Shown: one piece after another, positions 1-10,815 of the stretch
Layout: every line of letters begins with the position of its first letter
Position numbering within the stretch: the first letter of the stretch is position 1
DNA from: Cryptomeria japonica
Taxonomy: Eukaryota; Streptophyta; Pinopsida; Cupressales; Cupressaceae
DNA: 64,000 nucleotides
NCBI RefSeq assembly: GCF_030272615.1
Contig: NC_081411.1
Location: 156,576,971 to 156,640,970, forward strand
Direction: 5' to 3'
Made by a program: the position numbers and the translations under genes
The notes under the pieces: generated by a model
What the model was told of the DNA's origin: nothing
The model's database searches: none
What the model saw: only the letters and a program-made list of their open reading frames with translations

Positions 1-2177
1 CTATATTCAGGAAACCTCATGATTTCCATTAATGGGACAGAGACTTTTAATTGTGTTAGTGCAGCTGAGATATCAAACGAGGTAGATTGCTGTGATGGAA
101 GAGTTTTTACCATTTCTTTCTTTTGAACATCAGGACCCTGATTACCATCTTGCTTAGCCTTAGTTGCCTTATTCATTCGCTTAAGTGCTTCATCGTTTTC
201 TTTCATGAAAAGACTAGCAGGTTTACCTTGTTCTGGATTCACCATCCTGTTTCTTAAGTCATAAGTCCTTTTTGTTTGTGCAACAGCATAAGCTGTAATT
301 TTTCTTTTCTCTTCTTCAGTAGGGACTCTGAGTTTGACATTTTCATTTTTGCTGGTGGTCACAGGTAAAACAGAGCACTGATCAATATTTATAGAATCTG
401 ACCTTCCTTCCTGACTAAATGACATCATATTAATAGTTGAATCATCCACATGATCTTCATAGCTATCCTCTTCCTCTTGCAACCCTCTTGCTACTGCACA
501 CAAAGAGGAAGCGTGTGGCATATTGCAAGCATAGCACCACATGTCATCGTCTTGAGTATAATTTACTGCTCTTTTTAAAGGATCTGGAATTTGTTGATTG
601 TCTCTGTGGTTCCTTTCTACTGGTTTTCCATCCTTCCATGTAGTGTTATAAGGCATGTCATGTAGTCTAGGTCTCTCAGGACGGTAGTATTGCTGCTTCT
701 CTGTTTTGTTTACTCTTACAGATAAATCTTTTAGGGCATTTAAAACTTTGTCAAGCTTATCTTCATCCCTATTGGCCTTGGGTGCTTTAGGATTGTACAA
801 TCTTGCATCCTCTCTTTTTCCAACCTTACCAGCAGCCTTTCTATCGTTCTCTATAACAATGGCATCTTTCATAACATCTCGGAGGTCTCTTGGGTTTCTG
901 GTTCTCAACTCATAGTTTGTTTTGCTGTCATAAGCATTGATATAGTACAGAATGCTCACTTCAGGTACTGGTTTCATTCTATTAGGGATTTTGTTCAGAA
1001 CCCTATTGAATCTTTTGTTAAAGTCAATTACTGATTCATTTTGCTCTTTCTTAATGCTGATGATTTCATGCAAAGCAAACTCAGGACTATTATGGTCTCC
1101 ATATTGTTCTAGGAACATTTCTTTGAATTCTGCAAGATTTCTAATGGATGCATCAGGCAACGTTCTAAACCAATCTCTCGCATCTTCTATTAATGACTGC
1201 ATAAACAACCTGATCTTGACATCCTCATATGGCAAACCAAAATCCTCAATTACTGCATCAAAGGCTTTGCAATGAGCCTCACCTAAAACTGCATTACTTC
1301 CTGTGAACTTTGGTATTGCTGTCCTGATTTCATTTGGGATGGGATATGGATACATCATCATTCCTGAAAAATCAAACTACCTCATTTGTTCCATATTTAT
1401 TAGTCCGTGCCCTCCATGAGGATTCACAAAATTCTGGTTCATATTACCATACAAGGGCATTTGGTTTTGATAAGGAGGAGGGTATTGATTCTGGTGTTGA
1501 TACTGAAACTGATTAGGGGGTGGATGTTGGTTATAAAATTGACCAGGAGGTGGATACTGATTATGAGGGATGAAGCCTGTATGTGAGTTTGGCTGGACTG
1601 GTGGTGCACCTGATTGCACATGATCATCCCTCTTGTTACCAAACAGAGGGTTCTCATAAGCTTTGAAATCATTACTCTTTGTTCTACCCACTCCCTGAGC
1701 ATATGTTTTCTTGTAGTTGTTTACATCTTTATTAAAGTCATCCTCACCAACATTTATGCCCAACTTGGCACACAGTTCCAAACATTCCTGAGTCCTTCCT
1801 GAATCTCTCATCTCAGCAGCTGCCTCCATCATCTGTCTGGTTAAATCTGTAAATCTATCTGCAGGATCTGCCATACCTGATCCTGATGGAGGTGGTGTAT
1901 ATTGTCTGGACCGTGCTTCATGATTTTCAAAACCAGGGGGAATTTGGCATCGCCCCTTTTGAGCTTTATATGCCGCAACCAAATCTTCGTTCATCGGGCT
2001 TGAAGTTGTGGTTCTATCTTGTTCCTTTAAGGGCGAGTGTTGGCTACTTTCATGTTTATACTGGTCGTATCTTTCTCTCATGGAATCATTCATGGGTTCT
2101 TTATTTTTGTTCCTTCGTTGAGGGAAATCTAATTGGGATAAAGATTGTCCTTTCGCAACCGATCTTGTCCCGTGCAT
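1..2177 (-). pseudogene. gag: Element A gag polyprotein, one internal TAG, cut by window edge
   Basis: The ATG at 2177-2175 follows the PBS by about 100 bases. One reading frame runs from there to base 1, broken only by a TAG at 1379-1377 after 266 codons. The part before the stop is rich in Pro, Gln, Tyr and Asn (PPP-x-QN repeats) and holds a PPGFE motif. The part after the stop contains the capsid-like retrotransposon Gag domain (from about 1330 down to 900; DARDWFRTLP is the conserved core). A cysteine/histidine segment (CYACNMPHASSLC) follows near 530. Near the edge the motif SVPLMEIMRFPEY resembles the gag-protease linker of the Tat elements further right. Gag would form the particle that packages element RNA. 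The lone TAG could be decay or a readthrough site; decay is simpler. Confidence 0.8.
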
Positions 2178-2275
2178 TGAAATTCTTATTTCAGAGTCGC
2201 CACCTCTTTTCTAGAGGATATGAATTGTTTTATTTCTTCTGAGCTCTTTCCCACAGCAGAGTTTTTATAATTCTT

Positions 2276-2292
2276 CCCCAGCAGAGTCGCCA
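2276..2292 (-). promoter_or_regulatory. Primer binding site of element A (arginine tRNA type)
   Basis: On the minus strand the sequence TGGCGACTCTGCTGGGG begins three bases after the LTR end (GAT spacer, 2295-2293). It resembles the PBS reported for Tat/Ogre elements that prime from an arginine tRNA. A shorter echo, TGGCGACTCTG, recurs about 90 bases further on near 2200. Confidence 0.75.
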
Positions 2293-2321
2293 ATCTGTTG
2301 GGTCTCAAATCAACAGATTGG
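2290..2321. repeat. Perfect inverted repeat spanning the LTR/PBS junction
   Basis: CCAATCTGTTG (2290-2300) and CAACAGATTGG (2311-2321) are perfect reverse complements separated by 10 bases. In the element RNA this would fold a hairpin that pairs the last LTR bases and the first PBS bases (TGG). Confidence 0.9.
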
Positions 2322-2703
2322 AAGGGTTCTAAGGAAATGCCAACTCCTATGATTAGACCCTCCAATTGACTTGGCCAACTTATAGAGTGAACCTATTTAG
2401 TTACTAACTCTCTCTCTTTAGGCTCTGCAGGACCTAGGTGGGTATACCTATTCACTGAATGTCTCCAATAAACAGTGCCTTTTATAGCAGATATGTTATC
2501 CTATTCTGATATCTCCTGATCTTGAAATGGCATGAGTTCCTTAAATGGAGATATAGCAGACGAGTTCAAGATTGTTATTTTGTTTTATGTTTCTTAATTA
2601 CTCCTGTAGTTGTCGAAATAACTAATTATGAAAAGAAATGATAAATATAACTTGAGACTTTAGCCAGTGCCTTCTTTACTGCATGGGTTACAGAGTCATT
2701 ACA
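2296..2703 (-). repeat. Element A LTR
   Basis: The inner end is clear: the LTR finishes in CCCAACA directly before the spacer and PBS. The outer end is less certain. The best candidate is TGTAATGACTCTG at 2703, preceded by a purine run (GAAGAAAAT), giving 408 bp with TG...CA ends. An alternative start is TGTTGCAAC near 2911. A TATA box lies inside. No second copy is in the window to confirm the boundary. Confidence 0.5.
2477..2489 (-). promoter_or_regulatory. TATA box of the element A LTR
   Basis: TGCTATAAAAGGC on the minus strand is a good TATA element about 185 bases before the LTR end, where a U3 promoter is expected. Confidence 0.6.
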
Positions 2704-3194
2704 ATTTTCTTCAGGACTTGTAGTGCGAATCTGTGAGACAGTTTTTTAATTCATCCCTTATGAACCTGTCAGTTACTATTTCTTTCAAAACCAAATGAAT
2801 GCTTATATTATGTGCTGATTGAGTGAATTTAACCCCACCCTTAAGGGACCAGTCAATTAAGCTTTGCAAGGAACAATTACAATCCGCATGCAAAACTTTT
2901 GTTGCAACATTATAACCTAAAGCATAGATTTGATCTTAAGAATATGAATAACCTTATCTTTATCAGATAATATCACAGACGATTGCCAAAAGAAAATGAA
3001 ATAATCCACAACACATATGCAGGGAAACATTTGATCAAGATTTGTATTCCATTGAAGTTCGTATACAAAAGACTTACAGGCTGTCGTTCTTTCACTCTTA
3101 ATCCTATCTAATAATATCTTTACATTACAAAAATCATTCTCATATATGTATGAGGACGAAAGTTTTTCACGAAGAGACACGACTTTTCAAAATA
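2704..3194 (-). other. Tail between accessory ORF and LTR of element A
   Basis: Two short open stretches (3180-2917 and about 2935-2711, minus) lie here in different frames. They could be a frameshifted C-terminal extension of the accessory ORF, since codon use looks similar, but no domain is recognisable. Otherwise this is non-coding 3' sequence. Confidence 0.4.
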
Positions 3195-6100
3195 TTAGTC
3201 GTTAACTCGAGTGTTTCTAAACTTAAGCAAAAAGAGATTCAAAAGCCCCAAATGATGAATGTAATCATCGTCTTTGAATGTCCTGATTCGAGGCGTTTGC
3301 TTTTTTAATTCATCCCCTAGCGTCAGGTACTTGAATATCATCTGGTTGACGGTAGGGGCCATATCCTTACTCCGATCAATTTCTGACAAGGCCCAATCCT
3401 TGATGCTGACAAGCTCCTTTCGCAAATCCTCCAAGGTTATTACCTCTCCTTCCTTGTAGACGGAAGGCATTCCAATGGGTTTTTCATCATCTAATTCTTT
3501 TAAATCTCTTCTCAGCATATCCTCGAATTTGACATGATTATCCATATAGGCGTTACCTTCAGCCTTTTCTTCTGGCGTCATGGAATCATCATTGCTTAGC
3601 ACTCCCTGCAATCATGCTCTTAACCGCTCATGCTCTGTTAGCGCTTTTATTGTTCCATTGTAAACTATCCAATATGGTTCGACCTGTAAGAGCATGGTGT
3701 TAAACCGATGTCCTATGATGTCATTGACCAATTTGTCCATCTTTTGCTGGATATTGTCTGCGCGTTTATTGGCCTTCTCTGCCTGATATTTCCAGTACAG
3801 GGCATCAGAGACGTCATCCAAGCTGCGTCCTGCGGGGTATGAGGTGTATTCGCTGATAGGAGTCCCCGTTTCTAGTTGCAATACCTTTGCTTGCAGCTTC
3901 TGGTTTTCTTCTTTGGATTTTTCATATAATCCCTTGTATGTAATGTTCTCTCTGACCAGAAACTCTGTCTGGTCCAAGTTCAATCTTGCAACATCCAGGT
4001 TGAGCTTTGCGGTGACCCTAGGATCAGTCTTTCCAACCTGATGAACCATGAGATGCCCAAAGGTTTCTTCTATATCCACAATGATTGGCCTCTTCCCTTT
4101 TGGATATAGTGCCCACTGTAGGACAGCCTTTTTGTCTGGATCATATCCAGAGCCTAGGAATAGTTTATCTACCTCCTGGGGCAATACCTGCTGATTCAAA
4201 TCTTGTTTCTTCAAAAAGCCATCAAATAAAAGTGCTGAGTTGATATCCCAACCAGAGAAGATGATCACACCAGCCTCTTTTAATAATTTCCTCCCTTTTT
4301 CAGGAGTCATATCTTTCATGAGGACATCAATTTCATCCTGTAATCTCTTCATCTGTTCTTCCTCTGGTTTTCCAGCCATGCTTCGTTTGACATGAGCCCC
4401 TTTGTATTGATATAGAAATGAGAGGAATTCCCTAGAGGAGGCGAATCCATCATCAGCAATGAAGTCCTCATGCTCAGTCATTCTTATGTCAACAACATCT
4501 TTGATGTTGATTTCTCCTGTGTCCATGTTCATTTCTGTTTCGAAACCAGGAGGATAATCCTCTCGAGGAGAATCAGGTGGGATACTACTGGCGGTTGATT
4601 TTGGTGACATGTGAGCTAGGGGCTGACTGTCTCTTTCAGTATTAATGAAGCGAAGGAATTGTGAAGGAACTCTGTGCATAATTTCAGCTTCATGTTGAAG
4701 CAGCCTTTTAGCTACCTCTAGAGGATCTTGGAGATTTCCAATTAGGTCTCCATCTATCATTCCCCTTGCCCTTTTCCATTTGTAGGCCTCCCAGACTAAC
4801 TCACTCTTTCCTTTTAAAACTTTGGCCTCCTCTCGCTCAAGGTTCTTAATCAGGTCATCTGGCATTTTGGCCATATGTATCCCAGCTTTGAGTTTCTGTG
4901 AGGCTCTGGCAGCTTTTATATATCCTTCGGGATCAAAATTCTCCCTAGGCTCACCTAGAGTCATGCCATAGTAATTTAATTTATTCTGTAATAAATGATA
5001 ACTCTTTGAACTTTTGACAATGAAATCAGAGAAAACTAATAAACCTGGAACAATAGATTGTTTACCAAAATCAGTTAAATGTTTAGCACTGGCAATAGAC
5101 AATTGCCTTATAATCTCCAAGCTAGCCACTCTGTCTGGCACCATAATTGGAAGCATGTGTGGTTGCCCTTCATATCCAAATACCCTTATCTCTGTGTGAT
5201 TATCATGGCAATACCAATCACCCCAATTATGTTCAATCTGTGATTCTGGAGAGAAATCCTTTGGCCTGAGGAACCTCTTAATTTCAGGGGACAAAGTATA
5301 ATCCCTGCGTTGTCCAAAAGCTGCACTGAGAGGTTTCACAAAGTATTCTTGAAAATGCCAATATTGGTTGTTCATAAACCTCTGGTCCCATGCTGATACC
5401 CACAACTGAACCGGCTTCTTCAGACCATTCTTATCATAAGACCTGATGCTGAACTCATCTGGCCAGAAGTTAATTTCTTGTCCACAATAAAGAAGAATAT
5501 GCATTAGCATGGAGTATAATGAAAAGTGAACATTCACAAGGTCTCCTTTCATTTTTTCCAGCCCATGATTCAAGGTATCCACAACATAAGTAGCAAAATC
5601 AAATGACCTAGGGTCTTTTGATTGAATATCAGCACACAGAACCATAATCCCAACATCCATGAGTGGATGAGCCTCTATGCCTAGTACTTGGGCTGCAGTA
5701 TAATACGTATATTTGAAATATGGATGGAAGTGGTTGACATCAAATGGCACCTTGTCACTTTTGCCAAACTGAACAAATGACCCACCCACTTTTGGCCTGT
5801 GAACAGGTAGCCTCCAAGTCCTGTAGATATTTTCCAAACTAAAGAATTCCTGTGAAAGTTTCTTCATATCGATGCTTTCCTCGACTTCCCAGTCTAGATC
5901 AAAAACCATATCAATAGTCTGCTTGTTGATTACTACTAATGTATTCCCTCTGTAATCACATATGGTTTTAGTTCTCGGGTTGTAGCAATTTACCAGAGCT
6001 TTCATTAATTCTACGTCTACAAATACATTTGGAACTACTAACTTGCCTAAGTTCCTTTTCCACAGATTACTAATGGGTTCGGGTGCATCCCTTCTTTTGT

Positions 6101-6344
6101 AACCAAACAAAAATAACTCATGCCCTCTTATCTCAGTCCAAATGTCTCCTAGATTTTCAAATTTGTCCTCTAATCCTTCTTCTTCACTTTTAATCTTCTT
6201 GGACCTTACACTAGACGATGGACACTGGTCTAATAAGTCCTGAGTCAAAGCCCTCCCTTCTTTCTTCTGTCTCTTGGGCTTCTCTTCAAGGTTTAACTCT
6301 TTTCCTTTCCTACTCTTTTTAGAAGAAGAAGACGAAGGTTCCAT
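3195..6344 (-). pseudogene. Long accessory ORF of element A, possibly PMD-like, one internal TGA
   Basis: The first ATG (6344-6342) starts a frame of 910 codons to a TGA at 3614-3612; the same frame then stays open for 138 more codons to TAA at 3197-3195. The N terminus is Ser/Lys-rich with KRQKK, which could serve nuclear import. Residues about 60-330 form a globular domain. The segment DVELMKALVNCYNPRTKT followed by G-x-T-L-V-V-I and a later MVFDLD matches the spacing of the plant mobile domain (PMD), where ALV-x2-W-x-P-x-T precedes GEMT and LGLP; I infer remote similarity only. Around residue 600 is an acidic stretch with a PPGFE motif, also present in this element's gag. The C terminus (about residues 770-890) has two predicted coiled coils rich in Lys, Glu and Gln. 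Function is unknown. A frame this long with one stop, amid heavily decayed neighbours, suggests recent or maintained coding. Confidence 0.7.
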
Positions 6345-6643
6345 AGTTACAGTAAATAAGAGAGACAATACTTACTTGGTAGAATGCTCAACTCTTCTGG
6401 TTATCGTTTGCAAATCTCTGCAAGTTCTTCACAGCTTTCAATCTCTTAGCATCGATCTGATTCTTACGAAAATTCACTCAGCTTAACTGTAATTGAATGG
6501 GCAACTTGTGTATAGTTAATGTTCTGCATCTGTAACGGCTACTCAAGTGTTTTAAATTTAATTGCAGATGTGACACTTTTCAACTGGGCCTTTAATTCCT
6601 TCGCGGGAAGTACAGTCCGCTCAAAGTGCGCGCGTTTCAAATT
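6345..6643 (-). other. Leader upstream of the accessory ORF
   Basis: Non-coding stretch directly upstream, on the minus strand, of the accessory ORF start. I see no TATA box or splice signal that I would defend. Confidence 0.4.
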
Positions 6644-7187
6644 ATCGATGAAACCCCTATCTTCGTCCGAGTGTTTGAATCTTCCATCGAAAGCTCATTC
6701 TCTTCGATAATATTGTTTCGGTGAAAAACTTACGTCGAGAAGCCGCTTTTAAGACTCATCGAAATTACTTTTTCATCGATAATCTCCTTTTTCGACAAGT
6801 TGCTCGTGAGTTTCATCGATGCCATACTTTCGATGAGTTTCTTTCTTCGATGAAGGCTTATGAGTGTTCATCGATATCCCCTTTTTCATCGATATCCTTT
6901 TTTTCGATGAAACAGCTTTTCTTTTGTTCGACACCACGTTCATCGATGAAACTTGCATTTCGATGAATGTCTCTTGAGTTTCCTCGGTAACGATATTTCT
7001 TTGAAATCACCTTTTGCCTTTTCGCCTTTTGCTTTTACCTTTTCGATGAAACCTGGGGTATCAATGAGCGGTTTCTTGCGTTCATCGAAGGTAACTTCTT
7101 GCCGAAACACTTTTGCTTAATGTTTTACATGCCCTGTGTCGATGAAAACGCTCTTTCGATGAAACTTCTCCTGCAGTGCTCGATACA
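6644..7187. repeat. Dispersed ATCGAT(GAA) motif array
   Basis: About twenty variants of TTCATCGATGAA or its halves (TTCATCGAT, TCGATGAA, TTCGATGA) occur in 540 bases. Clear cases are at 6644, near 6774, 6814, 6868, 6887 and 6912, and the full palindrome TTCATCGATGAA near 6940. Spacing is irregular, so this is not a simple tandem repeat. It lies 5' of the accessory ORF on the minus strand. Confidence 0.85.
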
Positions 7188-7284
7188 GCTTACTGGCCGA
7201 AATATCCATTAGTCTTCATGCTTATGGAAACATATATTATTATTTTTTTTTTTTTATTATATTTTTTCTTTAAAAAATAGTGCT
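7188..7284. other. AT-rich junction between elements A and B
   Basis: A run of T and A bases (about 7225-7277) separates the motif array from the start of Copia coding sequence. No LTR or target-site duplication is visible, so element B is truncated here. Confidence 0.5.
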
Positions 7285-7320
7285 CAACAGATCCAATAGA
7301 CAATGGATGGGTTTTTGTTT

Positions 7321-10300
7321 CTATAACAGAAGATCAACCGACACCTACTGTTCAACCGATAGTGCAGGCCTTGGAAGCTAAAGTTGAAGTTAAGGATGAA
7401 TGGATCATTGATTCAGGATGTTCACATCATATGACTACTGATAAAGGTAAATTCTTGAACTTTCAGGAATATAATGGAGGTCTAGTAAGATTTGGAGATG
7501 ATAAAGCTTGTTTGATCAAAGGAAAAGGTACTATATCTCTTAATGGTAAGCATAATACTGACAATGTTTACTATTTAGAAGGTTTAAAGCATAATCTTTT
7601 GAGTGTTGGTCAATTAGTTGAAAAAGGATTTCAGTTACAATTAAAGATTGGAAAATGCAAAATTATGAACAAAACTGGTTTGGAAATTGCAACCGATAAT
7701 CAAACTAGAGGTAATATCTTTCATTTAAATAACAATGAAAAGACATGCTTGATTGCACATATTGATGAAAGTTGGCTATGATATAAGAGACTCTGTCATG
7801 TAAATTTTGATTGCATGGTAAAAATCAGTACTACTAAGGCAGTTAGAGACTTACCTAAGATTGTCAAACCTCACAATTCGGTATGTAAATTCGGTATGTA
7901 AGGAATGTCAATTTGGAAAACAAGTTAGAGCATCTTTTAAAAGTATTCCAGAAAAATCCAATAATGCTCTTGACTTAATTAACATTGATTTATGTGGTCT
8001 AGCTAAAACTAAAAGCTTACAAGGTGATAGATATTTCATGCTAATAATTGATGACTATTGTAGAATGTGTTGGGTTACTTTTCTCAGAGAAAAATTAGAA
8101 GCACTTGGGAAGTTCAAACTATTCAAAGTGATGGTAGAAAATGAAATTGGTAAGAAAATCAAATGTTTGAGGTTAGATCAAGGAGGTGAATTTACATCTA
8201 AGGAATTTAATGCATTCTGTGAAGTAAATGGGATCAAAAGACAATTATCAGCACCCCAGACACCATAGTAGAATGGAGATGTAGAAAGGAAAAATAGAAC
8301 TATCTTGGATGCAGCTAGAAGTATGTTATCTGAAGAAAATCTACCACATGTATATTGGAGAGAGGTAGTAAGCATAGTGGTCTATACATTCAACAAAGTT
8401 CACATCAAATGTGAAACCGATAAGACCCCTCATGAACTATGGTTTAGTATTACTCCTACTTTTAAATAGTTCAGAATATTTGAAAATAAATGCTATATTA
8501 GAAGAGATGAGTATATTGGCAAATTTGATCCTAGAAGTGATGAAAGAATATTTCTTGGTTATTCATCTAAGAGCAAGGCATATAGATGCTTTAACATGAG
8601 GTTGTAGAAAATTGTTGAGAGTACAAATGTGAAGATTGATGAACAGTTTAGAGGAACTACAAGGTATACAGACTCTGAACCGGCAATAGAGATACTGACA
8701 AATGAACTTAAATTGAATCCACCAGTACATAATGAAGATCTAGTTACCCCGGTATCATCTGAAAATTCCACTATAATAGAGGAACAACAGCAAACGAAGA
8801 CACCCCGATATGTAAGATTGAACCACTCTAAAATTAAGATAATTGGGAACAAGTATCAAGGAGTTATGACAAGAGGAAGACTGACAAATAAAGAGGTATG
8901 TATTATTTCTCAAAATGAACCATCATCAATTAATGAGGTATGTGAAGATAAGCACTAGATTAAAGCTATGGAAGAGGAACTAGAACAAATTGAGAAGAAC
9001 AATACATGGACATTAGTTCCCCGACCTAAAGACAAAAATGGGTATTCAGAAACAAACTTTATGAAGATGGTAAGGTAATTGGAAATAAAGCAAGACTAGT
9101 GTGTAAGGGATATTATCAGAAACAAGGAATTGATTATAATGAAACCTTTGCACCCATAGCTAGAATTGAGGCAGTCAGATTATTCTTGGCTTTTGCAGCA
9201 CACAAGAACTACAAAGTATATCAAATGGACATTAAATGTGCATTTTTGAATGGAGAACTTGAAGAAGAAGTCTACATTGAGCAACCTGATGGATTTTATT
9301 TGATAGATAACAAAGATATAGTTTACAGGTTAAGGAAAGCTTTGTATGGGTTGAAGCAAGCTCCAAGAGCTTGGTATGCTAGATTGGATAAATATCTTTT
9401 GAAGATTGGATTTTCTGAAGGTAATCCTGACAACTTATACTATAAAGTGACTAATGATGAAATCTTGGTTATAGAATTTTTTGTTGGTGATATAATCTTT
9501 GGAGGAGAAGATGGATTATGTAAAGACTTTTCTATTGAAATGCAAAAAGAATTTGAAATGCCTATGATTGGAGAGATAAAATTCTTTTTAGGATTGCAGA
9601 TTTCACAGACTGATAAAGGTATATTATTGAGTCAATCCAAGTACTTGACGGAGTTAGTAAAGAAATTTAGGATGGAGAACTCTAAACCGGTAAGCACACC
9701 TATAACTACAAATGACAAATTATCACTAAGGGATGAATCTACACCTGTTAATCCTACTAGATACAAATCTATGATAGGAGGCCTACTATATTTGACACAA
9801 ACAAGACCTGATATTATGAATGCAGTATGTATTATTTCAAGATTTCAGAGTAATCCTAGAGAAAATCCTGAATCAACAGTAAAAAGGATTTTTCGGTACT
9901 TACAAGGCACTACAAATCTTGGTTTATCATATCCTAGAGATGAAAACTTATAATTATGTGCATACACATATGCAAATTGGGTAGGAGATGTGGATGACAG
10001 AAAAAGAACCACCGGTGAAGCATTTTTTCTTGGAAGCGGATTAATTTCTTGGTTGAGTAAGAAACAAAGTTGCACAACTTTATCAACAATAGAATCAAAA
10101 TATGTTGCAGCAGCAACTAACTGTACACAGGTATTATGGCTTAAGAAAATGTTGAAGGACATAAAGATAAATGCAAGGAACCTATAACTATCTATTCTAA
10201 TAACACTGGAACAATTGATATATCTAAGAATCCAGTACTACATTCTAAAACTAAACATGTTTCTATCAAACTAAATTTTCTAAAAGAGAATGTTGAAGAA

Positions 10301-10432
10301 AAAGAAGTAAAACTGGTTTATGTGAATACTAAAGAGTAGATTGCAGATATTTTCACTAAGCCTTTGCCTAGGGAGACTTTTGAATATCTCAGAGATCAGC
10401 TTGGGGTCATACCCCCACTGGTAGAGACTTAG
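7321..10432 (+). pseudogene. pol: Element B pol (protease, integrase, RT, RNase H), decayed
   Basis: The frame opens without gag. The protease motif WIIDSGCSHHM lies near 7402, and the GAG-pre-integrase segment near 7580-7900 has a TGA in place of a Trp at 7779. The integrase core (about 7960-8350) keeps a DQGGEF motif but has TAG at 8266 where PQQNG is normal. RT starts near 8960 (MEEELEQIEKNNTW). The catalytic motif, normally F/YVDD, is FVGD near 9484, so the second-metal Asp is lost. RNase H (about 9955-10400) keeps SKKQSCTTLSTIE and ADIFTKPLPR, with stops at 9952 and near 10338. Pol ends with TAG at 10430. This copy cannot encode an active polymerase. Confidence 0.9.
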
Positions 10433-10510
10433 ACAGTTGATGTTTTTCATCAACCAACATAATTAACAGAGAAATCTTTTACTCTTGCTTTGATGATGAG
10501 AGCTACTTCT

Positions 10511-10815
10511 AAGGGGGAGTAGTTGGCATACTAAATTGGTTGGTATTTTGCATTTGAACCTGGCTTTTGTATTGGCTTTGGCATTTGATGTCAAAGGGGG
10601 AGAGATTGATATGGAAAAACACAAGGAAAGCACATGTTACTCTCAGGGGGAGAGATTGTTACTTTGGGAGAGATTGATTACTGTCTGTATCTGAATTTTG
10701 ATTTCTAGTTATGATCTCTTTTGGGAGATTGTTAGTTTTTGGTATTTGGCATTTCTATTTTGGCACTTTGATGGTTTTTCCATCTTGTGTTGCCATCAAT
10801 GCCAAAGGGGGAGAT
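10511..10815 (+). promoter_or_regulatory. Reiterated polypurine tracts before the element B LTR
   Basis: The run GGGGGAG(AGATTG) occurs at about 10513, 10596, 10647 and 10806, with weaker GGGAGA(GA)TTG copies near 10667 and 10722. The last one (AAAGGGGGAGAT, 10804-10815) directly precedes the LTR and is the expected plus-strand primer. Confidence 0.75.

Larger units (their letters stand above)
1..7284 (-). mobile_element. Element A: Tat-like Ty3/Gypsy retrotransposon, two units apparently sharing one LTR
   Basis: Reading leftward on the minus strand, the order is motif array, accessory ORF (6344-3195), LTR (2703-2296), primer binding site (2292-2276), then gag leaving the window at base 1. 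An accessory ORF upstream of an LTR that is followed by a PBS and gag is what two head-to-tail copies sharing an LTR would give, or a 3' end fused to a 5' end by recombination. The right limit is where the Copia element B starts without its own 5' LTR. The Tat assignment rests on the arginine-tRNA-type PBS, the gag fold and the gag-protease linker motif at the left edge. The boundary near 7284 is approximate. Confidence 0.6.

Noticed and set aside
1886-2242. Plus-strand 118-codon ORF over element A gag
   Set aside because: Shadow of the gag frame on the other strand.
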